Origin: Acidimicrobiia bacterium
GTDB lineage: Bacteria; Actinomycetota; Acidimicrobiia; UBA5794; JAOTWH01
Assembly (NCBI GenBank): GCA_029863035.1
Contig: JAOTWH010000107.1
Span: forward strand, 1 to 7,528
Reading direction: 5' to 3'
DNA length: 7,528 nt
Positions 1 through 7,480 of this stretch are shown here, piece after piece (within the stretch, counting starts at the first letter, position 1; every line of letters begins with the position of its first letter). Both the position numbers and the translations under genes were made by a program. The notes under the pieces were generated by a model. The model was not told where the DNA came from. It did not search any database and saw nothing but the letters and a program-made list of their open reading frames with translations.

Positions 1-2
1 AG

Positions 3-1646
3 GACGACGACTACCTCCAGCTCGACGATCTGGTGGTGGTGGGCACTGCGGTCCCCACCCACGGTGAGATCAAGACCTACGGGGTGGTCACCGAGGTCGA
101 AGCGATGTTCGAAGGGGCGACGTTCGAGTCGGATACCCGGCTGATCGCCGAGAAGGGCGTGTTGCCGGCTGCCAAAGTCCGCTCCGCCGAGGTGGCGATC
201 ACCAGGGTCGACCCCGAGGTGTGGGTGGCTCCCGACCCGGGAGGGGTGGTGGAGCGGGCCACCGGCGAGGAGCGCAACCGCGCCCTCTATGTCGATCAAA
301 TGGGGCGACCTCTGCCGGTCGGCATCGGCCGCGACGGCGAACCGATGTACGCCGACCTCGACTTCTTCGACGGGCGCAAGGGCGGACACATGTCGATCTC
401 CGGCATCAGCGGTGTGGCGACCAAGACTTCGTTCGCTCTGTTCTTCCTTCGCATGTTGACCGGTAGGCCAGACATCGTGGAGGAGGCCGCCCAGAACCTG
501 CGGGTTCTGGTGTTCAACGTCAAGGGCGAGGACCTGCTGTGGCTGGATAAGCCGAACACCCAGTTCACACCGCAGGCCGCGCAGGTATGGGAGAGGTTGG
601 GGGTCAAACCCGAGCCGTTCCCCTCGGTCGCTTTCTGGGCACCGCCCCGCACCCGCTCCGGCGACGCCGTAGTCCCTGACCTGGGAGGACGCCAGGAGGG
701 CGTCGAGGTGTTCCGCTGGACCCCTCGCGAGTTCATCGACGAGGGCCTGCTGCGGTTCCTTTTCACGGATGCCTCCGACTTCCGCAACCAGATCCCATTC
801 ATCTCGGAACGAGTGGAGGCACAACTGAAACGTTTCGCGGTGGACGTGGCCGGCGAGCCGGGCGCCGTCGTTTTGCGCGATCCTGTGGAGGGCCATCGGA
901 GCGGCGATGCGGTCAACCCAGACAAGGGTGAGCGGATAGTGCGTGACCTCGCCTCGCTGGCCGATGCTCTGGCGGAGTTCATCGACCCCGACGGTGGTGA
1001 GCCAGATCAGCGCTGGACTGGGCGAGTGCAGGTTGGAACGGTTTCAGCTTTCATGCGACGCCTCCACGCTGGAGTCAACAGGCTTGGCCAACTGGTGGCT
1101 GCCGGCGAGAGCCGTCGCATCGACCGAGCGCGTGCCCAAATAAGCGTGGTCGGCATCCAATCCCTGCACGAGCTTGGCCAACGATTCGTGGTTGGCGCAT
1201 TGCTGGCAGAGACCTTCGCCGAAAAGGAACAGTCGGGACAGCGCCTTCCTCTCTCGGTGGTAGTACTCGATGAGCTCAACAAGTACGCGCCGCGCGATGG
1301 GCAGAGCCCAATCAAGGACATGCTCATCGACATCGCCCAGAGGGGTCGCTCGCTTGGGGTTCTGTTGGTGGGCGCCCAACAAACGGCCTCGAGAGTCGCC
1401 CCTGAGGTGCTGGAGAACGCGGCGATTCGGGTCACCGGCCGCCTCGATGCCGCCGAAGCGGAGCGAGCCGAGTACGGCTGGATGCTCCCCAGCACCCGAG
1501 CAAGGGCTCGCCTCCTCAAGCCGGGAACCATGGTGCTTTCCCAACCTTCGATCCCTGTGCCCCTTGTTGTCGACTTCCCCTTCCCGCCGTGGGCGACAAG
1601 ACGTGAGGAGGCCGACCTAACGGAAGGCGCGTTCGACGAGCTGTGA
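3..1646 (+). CDS. herA: HerA-like ATPase with HAS-barrel N-terminus (5' partial)
   Basis: This is a predicted hexameric DNA-translocase-type ATPase of the HerA/FtsK superfamily, likely cytoplasmic and acting in DNA-end processing with a nuclease. The frame is open to the left edge: ten sense codons (DDDYLQLDDL) precede the GTG at 33 and read like the middle of a HAS beta-barrel, so the true start lies upstream and 33 is an internal valine. Visible length is 547 aa. In order: the HAS barrel (about 3-260); a P-loop at 402-431 reading GISGVATKTS; a Walker B at 1257-1274 (VVVLDE, acidic pair at 1269-1274); then RGRSLG and GAQQT, matching the arginine-finger/sensor region of HerA proteins; and a C-terminal KPGTMVLSQP segment. 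The P-loop departs from GxxGxGK[ST]. The stop overlaps the sbcD start by 4 nt. Family assignment is firm; the symbol is by homology class, and substrate and partner are inferred. Confidence 0.85.
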   Translation, partial: DDDYLQLDDLVVVGTAVPTHGEIKTYGVVTEVEAMFEGATFESDTRLIAEKGVLPAAKVRSAEVAITRVDPEVWVAPDPGGVVERATGEERNRALYVDQMGRPLPVGIGRDGEPMYADLDFFDGRKGGHMSISGISGVATKTSFALFFLRMLTGRPDIVEEAAQNLRVLVFNVKGEDLLWLDKPNTQFTPQAAQVWERLGVKPEPFPSVAFWAPPRTRSGDAVVPDLGGRQEGVEVFRWTPREFIDEGLLRFLFTDASDFRNQIPFISERVEAQLKRFAVDVAGEPGAVVLRDPVEGHRSGDAVNPDKGERIVRDLASLADALAEFIDPDGGEPDQRWTGRVQVGTVSAFMRRLHAGVNRLGQLVAAGESRRIDRARAQISVVGIQSLHELGQRFVVGALLAETFAEKEQSGQRLPLSVVVLDELNKYAPRDGQSPIKDMLIDIAQRGRSLGVLLVGAQQTASRVAPEVLENAAIRVTGRLDAAEAERAEYGWMLPSTRARARLLKPGTMVLSQPSIPVPLVVDFPFPPWATRREEADLTEGAFDEL

Positions 1647-2797
1647 GAATCCTTCATACCTCCGATTGGCATGTCGGCAAGCGACTCGGTCGCTACGACC
1701 GCACCGATGAGTACGCCGCCGCGATCGACGAAGTGGTGGACATCGCCGATGCCGAGCAAGCCGAGCTGGTCATCGTTGCGGGCGATGTGTTCGATCGACC
1801 CCAGCCGCCGGTCGATGCGTTGCGCCTTGCGTTCGATGGCCTGGCCCGCCTGGCGACCAAGCGGCCGGTGGTGGCGGTGGCCGGCAACCACGACTCGGCC
1901 GAGTTCTTCGAGGCGCTTGCGCCATTCTTGGTGGGCAGCGGCATCCATCTGGTTGGCGACATCAAGCACCCAGATTCCGGTGGGATCCTTGAGTTGGAGA
2001 CGACAAGTGGGCTAGCGCGGGTCGCTTGCTTCCCTTTCCTGCGTCAGGGCAGGACGGTCGACTTCATGGCGGAGACCGGCCAGTGGTACGGCGCCTACGC
2101 CGAGCGAGTGCGAGCCATTTGCGACTCCTATGCCGCAGCCCTCGCTGCCGGCGACGGCGTAGCCGTGTTGGCAGCCCACTTCATGGTGACCGGGGCGCGC
2201 ATCGGCGGGGGAGCGGCCGGCAGAGGCGAGCGAGAGCTTCACATCGGAGAGGCATACGCCGCAACCTCGGATGCCATCCCCAAGACATTGAGCTACGTGG
2301 CCCTTGGCCATATTCACGCGCCTCAGCCGGTACCGGGAGCGAACGTTCCGGCCGAGTACGCCGGGTCGCTGTTGCCCCTTGACTTCGGTGAAGCGGGTGA
2401 GACCAAGCGAGTGGTCATGGTCGACGCTCAGCCGGGTCGCCCGGCCGGCGTAACAAGCATCCCGCTCAGCTCTGGCAGGCCGTTGCTTCGAGCCACTGGC
2501 ACCTGGGACGAGTTGGTTGGGCGCGAGGACCTCGATGGTGCCTATGTCGACCTGACGGTCCTCACCGACGGGCCCGACCCCGCCTTGGCCGAGAAGGCCA
2601 GAGAGCGCTTCGCGTTCATCGTCAAGGTCCGCGCCGAATACCAACGCGCCGAGGTGAACACCTCGTCGTTGGCCGAGCGCACCTTGCCCGAGCTGTATGA
2701 CGAGTTCCATCAACAGACCCATGGCGGTTCCCCAACCCCCGAAGTGGCTGCGGCGTTTGGCGAGCTGTTGGACGAGGTGATGAGTGCGTCCTCTTAG
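1643..2797 (+). CDS. sbcD: Exonuclease SbcCD subunit D (Mre11-type nuclease)
   Basis: This is the metallophosphoesterase subunit of the SbcCD (Mre11-Rad50) complex, which cleaves DNA ends and hairpins using two Mn ions. All five phosphodiesterase motifs are present: SDWH (D8, H10), GDVFDR (D48), GNHD (N82, H83, D84), AAHF (H179) and GHIH (H223, H225). The residues after about 250 form the capping and SbcC-binding region. At 384 aa it is a usual length for bacterial SbcD. The GTG start at 1643 overlaps the upstream TGA (GTGA). It places the first strand MRILHTSDWH at the N-terminus exactly as in the family, so no other start is plausible. A purine-rich GGAAGG at 1622-1627 is probably too far away to be the ribosome site, so coupling to the upstream gene is likely. 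No key residue is missing. Confidence 0.96.
   Translation: MRILHTSDWHVGKRLGRYDRTDEYAAAIDEVVDIADAEQAELVIVAGDVFDRPQPPVDALRLAFDGLARLATKRPVVAVAGNHDSAEFFEALAPFLVGSGIHLVGDIKHPDSGGILELETTSGLARVACFPFLRQGRTVDFMAETGQWYGAYAERVRAICDSYAAALAAGDGVAVLAAHFMVTGARIGGGAAGRGERELHIGEAYAATSDAIPKTLSYVALGHIHAPQPVPGANVPAEYAGSLLPLDFGEAGETKRVVMVDAQPGRPAGVTSIPLSSGRPLLRATGTWDELVGREDLDGAYVDLTVLTDGPDPALAEKARERFAFIVKVRAEYQRAEVNTSSLAERTLPELYDEFHQQTHGGSPTPEVAAAFGELLDEVMSASS
2774..2780 (+). promoter_or_regulatory. Ribosome binding site for sbcC, inside sbcD
   Basis: GAGGTGA is a strong match to the 16S anti-Shine-Dalgarno complement. It lies within the last codons of sbcD and only 3 nt before the GTG at 2784. The spacing is short, but it supports the GTG as the sbcC start and translation coupled to sbcD. 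Confidence 0.5.
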
Positions 2798-5300
2798 GTT
2801 GACCGTTCGCGGTTTCCGTTCGTACGGTGATGAAGCTTCGTTCGACTTCTCCGAACGGAGTCTGGTTGGAATCGTCGGACCTATCGGCAGCGGAAAGTCG
2901 AGCCTGCTCGATGCTGTGTCTTTCGCCCTATACGGACGCACACCAACCGTCACCAAGGAGACCAGGTCGCTCATCAATCAGCGCCGCGATGCTGCCCATG
3001 TTGAGCTGTGGTTCGATGTCGACGGGACCACCTGGAGAGCCGTGCGAGCGCTACGCCGCAAGGGTCAGAGCGCCCACGCTCTGGAGCGCTACAGATCGTT
3101 CGATCCCGGCTCCCAGCGATTGGAATCGATCGAGCAGGAGAAGGTGGTCAACGTCCGGATCGCCGAGCTTCTGGGTCTCGACTTTCAGGCATTCAGTCGC
3201 TCAGTGCTGTTGGCTCAGAACCAGTTCGCCCGATTTCTGGAGGCGACCGCTGGCGAGCGAAACGACGTTCTCAAGGGTGTGTTCGGCCTCGATCGCATCG
3301 ACGACATGCGCCTGGCAGCCAAGACCAAGCGCGACGCCGCCTCGCGTGATCTGGAAGAGCTGGAGCGGCGTCGCGGCGAGCTGGTGTCGGACAAGGCTGC
3401 TTTGGCAAAGGCCAAGAGCGACCGGGCAGACCATGTGAAGGTGCTCGATCGCCTGGAGCAGGCCCGTCCCGAATTCCACGAGGTAGCGAGACGGCTGGCG
3501 GCCGCCACCGAAGCCGCCGCCCAATCCAAGGTGCGCCTGGTCGGCCTCAAAGAGCTTGCCGCCAAGATGCCGAATCGCAAGGCAACCGAACAGGTGCTGG
3601 CACGAGCCTCCTCCGGTGCGGAGGCTGTCGCCAAAGCCGAGGATCTGTTGAACAAGTCGGCCACGGCCTTGGCGACAGTGGAGGAAGAGCTCGCCAAGAC
3701 CGTTGAGGAAGTGGGGTCGAGTGAGGACCATGGCCGGCTTGCCCTCAACATTTCTCAGGCAACTGACCTGGCTCGCCAGGTGGCAAGAGCAACTCAGCAG
3801 GCGAACGAAGCACTCAAAGCGTCCACCGCCTCAGAGGAGGCCGCCAAGGATCTCGCCGCCGCTGCCGAGAAGGCAGACAGTTCTGCCAAGAAGGCGGACG
3901 AAGGCCGGGCCTCCGCTATGGAGCTACGCCGGGTGGCGGAAACCACGCTGCACCAAACACGGCACGCCTCGATGGCTCTCACGCTGCGCCAGGGATTGGC
4001 CACTGGTGAATCGTGTCCGGTGTGCATCCAGAAGGTGTCCGAGCTGCCTGCCGCGCAGGGCACCCCAGACCTGTCTGCCGCCGAGAAGGAATTGGAGAAG
4101 GCTCGCCAGCGCGAGACGAAAGCGGTCGCGGCCGCCGAGAAGGCATCGGTTGCAGCGGCCACTGCAGCCGAGCGGGCGAGCGCCGCCAAGGTCGCCAACA
4201 AAGAGGCGCTGGCGTTGGCGCAACAAGCCCAGAAGGAAGCTGCCGGCGCAGCGGATGAGCACCTGACTGCCATGAAGAAGGTTCTGGTGGAGCTGGGCGG
4301 AGAGGGCGATCCCGAAAAGCTGTTGGCATCTCGTATCAAGAGGCTGGAGACGGCCGAGAAGAAGCGGGCCGACGCCGTGGCTGCACGCGAGGCCGCGAGA
4401 TCCAAGCTGGACGCGGCTCGCGAGTCGGTAGCCGCCGATGCGTCGGCTTTGCAGCGGTTGGCGACCGAAGTGGCGAGCCTGTCGACGGCCATGGGCACTC
4501 CGATAGAGCCAACGGCCGATAGCCGCCAGCTAGGCGAGGCTCTATCGGCTTTGCGCGACTTGTGGGAGAGAGAATCGGCCGGTGCCGAGGACGATCGCAA
4601 GGAGGCGTCCCGGATCATCGAAGATGCCGAGGCAGGTCGCAAGCAGATTCTGAAGGAAGCCGGCGTAGCACCCGATGTTGACTTCGACCAGGCGCACCAG
4701 GCTGCCCTGCAGCGCGCTGCCGCTCTCGCTGCCCTGATCGAGGAATTCGAGAAAAGGGTGGGCCGTCTTGCCTCCTTGGAAAAGGAGAACACCGCAACGT
4801 TGGCTACCAGGTCCGTCTACCAGCACCTGGTCGACGACCTCTCACAGCCCAAGTTCATCGACTACCTACTTGGGGAGGAGCGGGTAGCCCTCAGCGAGCT
4901 GGCGGCCGAGCGGTTCGAGATGTTGTCGGATGGTCGATATCGCTTCAGCACCGATGGGACCTTCGACGTGATCGACCTGGCGGCCGCGGAGACAACTCGC
5001 AAAGCGCGGTCGCTTTCGGGCGGCGAGACGTTCCTTGCGTCGCTCGCCATGGCTCTTGCACTGGCGGAGATGGTGACTCGCCAGGGCGGGCGACTCGACG
5101 CCTTCTTCCTCGACGAAGGATTCGGAAGTCTCGATGCCGACCACCTCGAGCTGGCTATGGACGGCGTGGAGCGGATGGTGGCCTCCAACCGATTGGTAGC
5201 TGTGGTTAGCCACGTCCCGGAATTACGCCACCGTCTTGAGGATCTGATCGAGCTCGGCAAAGACCCGGTAACCGGCGACACCGTGGTGCACCGCTCGTAG
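2784..5300 (+). CDS. sbcC: Exonuclease SbcCD subunit C (Rad50-type SMC-like ATPase)
   Basis: This is the ATPase/tether subunit of SbcCD, controlling access of the SbcD nuclease to DNA ends. The N-terminal half of the ABC head has Walker A GPIGSGKS (32-39) and a Q-loop in LLAQNQF (about 145). Two long alanine-, glutamate- and lysine-rich coiled-coil arms (about 160-410 and 415-690) flank the zinc hook CPVC (C411, C414). The C-terminal head carries signature LSGGE (744-748), Walker B FFLDE (D777, E778), D-loop SLD and H-loop H810. The hook sits almost exactly at the midpoint of 838 aa, as antiparallel arms require. E. coli SbcC is about 1,050 aa, so the arms are shorter here. The GTG start overlaps sbcD by 14 nt and gives the family-typical N-terminus MRPLRLTVRGFRSY. 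All catalytic motifs are intact. Confidence 0.96.
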   Translation: MRPLRLTVRGFRSYGDEASFDFSERSLVGIVGPIGSGKSSLLDAVSFALYGRTPTVTKETRSLINQRRDAAHVELWFDVDGTTWRAVRALRRKGQSAHALERYRSFDPGSQRLESIEQEKVVNVRIAELLGLDFQAFSRSVLLAQNQFARFLEATAGERNDVLKGVFGLDRIDDMRLAAKTKRDAASRDLEELERRRGELVSDKAALAKAKSDRADHVKVLDRLEQARPEFHEVARRLAAATEAAAQSKVRLVGLKELAAKMPNRKATEQVLARASSGAEAVAKAEDLLNKSATALATVEEELAKTVEEVGSSEDHGRLALNISQATDLARQVARATQQANEALKASTASEEAAKDLAAAAEKADSSAKKADEGRASAMELRRVAETTLHQTRHASMALTLRQGLATGESCPVCIQKVSELPAAQGTPDLSAAEKELEKARQRETKAVAAAEKASVAAATAAERASAAKVANKEALALAQQAQKEAAGAADEHLTAMKKVLVELGGEGDPEKLLASRIKRLETAEKKRADAVAAREAARSKLDAARESVAADASALQRLATEVASLSTAMGTPIEPTADSRQLGEALSALRDLWERESAGAEDDRKEASRIIEDAEAGRKQILKEAGVAPDVDFDQAHQAALQRAAALAALIEEFEKRVGRLASLEKENTATLATRSVYQHLVDDLSQPKFIDYLLGEERVALSELAAERFEMLSDGRYRFSTDGTFDVIDLAAAETTRKARSLSGGETFLASLAMALALAEMVTRQGGRLDAFFLDEGFGSLDADHLELAMDGVERMVASNRLVAVVSHVPELRHRLEDLIELGKDPVTGDTVVHRS
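4500..4548 (+). repeat. 11-bp perfect inverted repeat within sbcC
   Basis: The arms CCGATAGAGCC (4500-4510) and GGCTCTATCGG (4538-4548) are exact reverse complements, separated by 27 nt. A further CCGATAG occurs in the loop at 4516-4522. The repeat lies in the distal coiled-coil arm coding region. There is no following T-run, so it does not look like an intrinsic terminator. It may be fortuitous. Confidence 0.5.
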
Positions 5301-6412
5301 TGGGCCCGCTGGCTGGTCTGCGCGTTGTCGAGATCGCCTCCATCGGACCCGGTCCGTTCTGCGCCATGATGCTGGCCGACATGGGGGCCTCCGTCTTGCG
5401 TCTTGAGCGGCCCGATGCCACGAATCTGTCCAGCCGCGACCCGCTGTTGCGAAGCCGTCGCTCCGTTGTAGTCGATCTCAAGCAAGCGGCCGGGGCGGAG
5501 CTGGTGCGCGAGCTTGCCAAGTCGGCAGACGCGTTAATCGAGGGATTCCGACCGGGGGTCGCCGAGAAACTTGGAATCGGCCCTGACGATTGCATGGCCG
5601 TGAATCGACGATTGATCTACGGGCGGATGACGGGTTGGGGCCAAAGTGGACCCCTGAGCCTGTCCGCCGGGCACGACATCAACTACATCGCGGTGTCTGG
5701 CGTGTTGAGCGCCTTGGGCCGTGCCGACCAACCCCCAACGCCACCGATGAATCTGGTTGGCGACTTCGGAGGGGGCGGGATGTTGTTGGCTTTCGGGGTA
5801 TTGGCGGCCTTGTTGGAAGCAGGCCGCTCTGGCGAGGGCCAGGTTGTCGACGCTGCCATGGTCGAGGGTTCAGCGCTATTGGCGTCGATGCAGTTCGGGA
5901 TGCTTGCCGAGGGAACCTGGTCCGATGTCAGGGGAAGTAACTTGTTGGACACGGGCGCGCCGTTCTATGACGTTTACCTCACATCGGACGATCAATGGGT
6001 AGCCGTGGGAGCGCTGGAGCCTAAGTTCTTCGCTGCGTTGATGGCTGAGCTCGATCTGGACTTCGATGTGGTAGATCAGTACGACAAGGAGAGGTGGCCC
6101 GCGTTGCGCCACGAGCTGACTGTGGCATTCGCTTCGAGGACCGGCCAAGAGTGGAGTGAGCTGTTGGAAGGAACCGATGCGTGTGCCGTCTCCGTGCTGT
6201 CGATGAAAGACGCTCCTGACCATCCCCACAACGCGCATCGCCGGTCGTTCGTCGATGTGGCAGGCGTTGTCCAACCCGCCCCTGCTCCAAGATTCTCGAG
6301 GACGCCGGCCGGCGAGCCGAGCTCAGCGATCCACGATGCCGATGCTCTGGCAGAGTGGGGTATCGATACAGACCGGCTGGCTGCTCTCAAGCAGTCCGGG
6401 GTGGTGGGCTAG
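5300..6412 (+). CDS. mcr: Alpha-methylacyl-CoA racemase (CaiB/BaiF family)
   Basis: This enzyme is predicted to epimerise (2R)- and (2S)-methylacyl-CoA thioesters so that branched-chain fatty acid or sterol side-chain CoAs can enter beta-oxidation. It has the family III CoA-transferase fold and should be cytosolic. The N-terminus (GLRVVEIASIGPGPFCAMML) and the segments MTGWGQSGP, AGHDINYI and LVGDFGGG closely follow M. tuberculosis Mcr as I recall it. The catalytic set aligns with an offset of one: H125 and D126 (Mcr H126, D127), D155 (D156) and E240 (E241). At 370 aa it has the usual length. The DFGGGG stretch and full Mcr-like body favour a racemase over a formyl- or succinyl-CoA transferase, though annotators may use the general CaiB/BaiF name. 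The GTG start shares one base with the sbcC stop (TAGTG), and no clear Shine-Dalgarno is visible, so translation probably depends on sbcC. Confidence 0.92.
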   Translation: MGPLAGLRVVEIASIGPGPFCAMMLADMGASVLRLERPDATNLSSRDPLLRSRRSVVVDLKQAAGAELVRELAKSADALIEGFRPGVAEKLGIGPDDCMAVNRRLIYGRMTGWGQSGPLSLSAGHDINYIAVSGVLSALGRADQPPTPPMNLVGDFGGGGMLLAFGVLAALLEAGRSGEGQVVDAAMVEGSALLASMQFGMLAEGTWSDVRGSNLLDTGAPFYDVYLTSDDQWVAVGALEPKFFAALMAELDLDFDVVDQYDKERWPALRHELTVAFASRTGQEWSELLEGTDACAVSVLSMKDAPDHPHNAHRRSFVDVAGVVQPAPAPRFSRTPAGEPSSAIHDADALAEWGIDTDRLAALKQSGVVG

Positions 6413-7480
6413 ATGGCCAAGCTTGGCATCGTGGGGCGTCCCAACTCGGGCAAGACAACTCTCTTCAACGCGTTGTGCGGCCTCGATGCGCCCGTCGCGG
6501 CCCACCCATTTTCGACCACCGAGGTGAATCTCGGAGTTGCCAAGATCCCAGACGAGTGGCTCGAGCGGGGGGCCGAAGTCGAGAGCTCGGCCAAGATCGT
6601 CCACGCCACCCTCGAGTTGATGGACGTGCCCCAGGTACCGGGTTCCAAGGAACTGTCGCCAGACGCGCTTGGGAAGTTGCGGGAGATGGACGCCATGATG
6701 GTTGTGCTGCGCGCGTTTGAGGACGCGGCGGCACCGGCCAGTGAGTCCGGCACCGATCCGGCGGCACAGGCCGAAGAGCTGTTGCTGGAGTTGGCCCTGG
6801 CCGATGTCGACGTCTTCACCAAACGATCCCAGCGAGCGGCGAAAGAGGCCACCGCCGACGTAGCCATGAAGCCCCAGGCTGACGCCTTTACCCAGGCGTC
6901 GCAGTTGCTGGCCGATGGATCGCCGTTGCGTGCCGAGCAGTGGAGCCCTGCTCAACGAGACTTCTTTCGGGATCTGGCGCCTCTCTCTTTGAAGCCCGCC
7001 GTCTGGGTGATCAATGCCGGGGAGGACGAGGCCACGGAAGAACTCGAGGAGACGGTCGCCGCCGTGGTTCCCGACGGTGACGCCGTTGTATCGCTCTCGG
7101 CTCGGATCGAGTACGAGGCTTCCCAACTGGATCCCCAAGAGCGCGAGGAGCTTTTCGAAGGCCTCGGCCTCGGCAAGGGTGCGCTGTCGAAGATGGTCCG
7201 GGCCGCATACCTGGCGCTCGACCTGACAACGTTCTACACGCTCGGTCCCAAGGAGGCCCACGCCTGGTCGGTGAGGTCGGGTTCAATCGCGCCCGAAGCT
7301 GCCGGCAAGATCCACTCCGACCTGGAGCGAGGTTTCATCCGCGCCGAGGTAGCAGGCATCGCCGAGGTCGTGGAGGCGGGGGGCTGGGACGCGGCCAAGG
7401 CGGCAGGACTGGTTCGGCTCGAAGGCAGGGACTATGTGATAGCGGAGGGGGATGTGATCGAGGTGCGTTTCTCGGTCTGA
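6413..7480 (+). CDS. Divergent YchF-like (Obg family) P-loop NTPase, DUF933/TGS C-terminus
   Basis: This is a YchF/OLA1-related NTPase; the family binds ATP or GTP and associates with ribosomes. G1 is GRPNSGKT (8-15), followed by a switch-I-like FSTTEVNLGV (33-42). An all-helical insertion follows (about 115-190), then a NAGE motif (N201, E204) where E. coli YchF has NVNE. The C-terminal TGS/DUF933 region (about 268-355) has the family hallmark AGKIHSDLERGFIRAEV and ends IAEGDVIEVRFSV, close to the E. coli C-terminus. Length is 355 aa versus 363 in E. coli. The odd part is G3: the canonical DxAGLVxGAS...GLGNxFL block is replaced by DVPQVPGSKELSPDALGKL (from D71), about 4 residues shorter. It may be a paralogue of a standard YchF elsewhere, so I give no symbol. 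The ATG directly follows the racemase TAG; the upstream G-rich GGGGTGGTGGG is a possible weak ribosome site. Confidence 0.88.
   Translation: MAKLGIVGRPNSGKTTLFNALCGLDAPVAAHPFSTTEVNLGVAKIPDEWLERGAEVESSAKIVHATLELMDVPQVPGSKELSPDALGKLREMDAMMVVLRAFEDAAAPASESGTDPAAQAEELLLELALADVDVFTKRSQRAAKEATADVAMKPQADAFTQASQLLADGSPLRAEQWSPAQRDFFRDLAPLSLKPAVWVINAGEDEATEELEETVAAVVPDGDAVVSLSARIEYEASQLDPQEREELFEGLGLGKGALSKMVRAAYLALDLTTFYTLGPKEAHAWSVRSGSIAPEAAGKIHSDLERGFIRAEVAGIAEVVEAGGWDAAKAAGLVRLEGRDYVIAEGDVIEVRFSV

Noticed and set aside
1007..1969. Long minus-strand open frame (320 codons) opposite the HerA-like gene and sbcD
   Set aside because: It spans two well-supported + strand genes, has low-complexity Arg/Ser-rich content and no recognisable motif; such frames are expected opposite high-GC genes.
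2012..2977. Minus-strand open frame (321 codons) across the sbcD-sbcC junction
   Set aside because: It is antisense to motif-complete SbcD and the SbcC Walker A region, and its translation shows no family signature.
3830..4260. Apparent tandem repeats in the sbcC middle region
   Set aside because: Recurring GCC/GAG/AAG triplets reflect coiled-coil amino-acid composition; no fixed repeat unit is seen, and no CRISPR-like spacing.
3794..4792. Minus-strand open frame (332 codons) rich in Ala and Ser
   Set aside because: It is the mirror of the Ala/Glu/Lys-rich SbcC coiled coil; the composition explains its openness.
3..5300. HerA-containing anti-phage defence system
   Set aside because: Known HerA defence pairs use partners such as SIR2 or other effector nucleases; here the visible partner is housekeeping SbcCD, and no mobile or defence markers appear.
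6323..7261. Minus-strand open frame (312 codons) opposite the YchF-like gene
   Set aside because: It has no recognisable domain and lies against a gene with clear G1 and TGS hallmarks.
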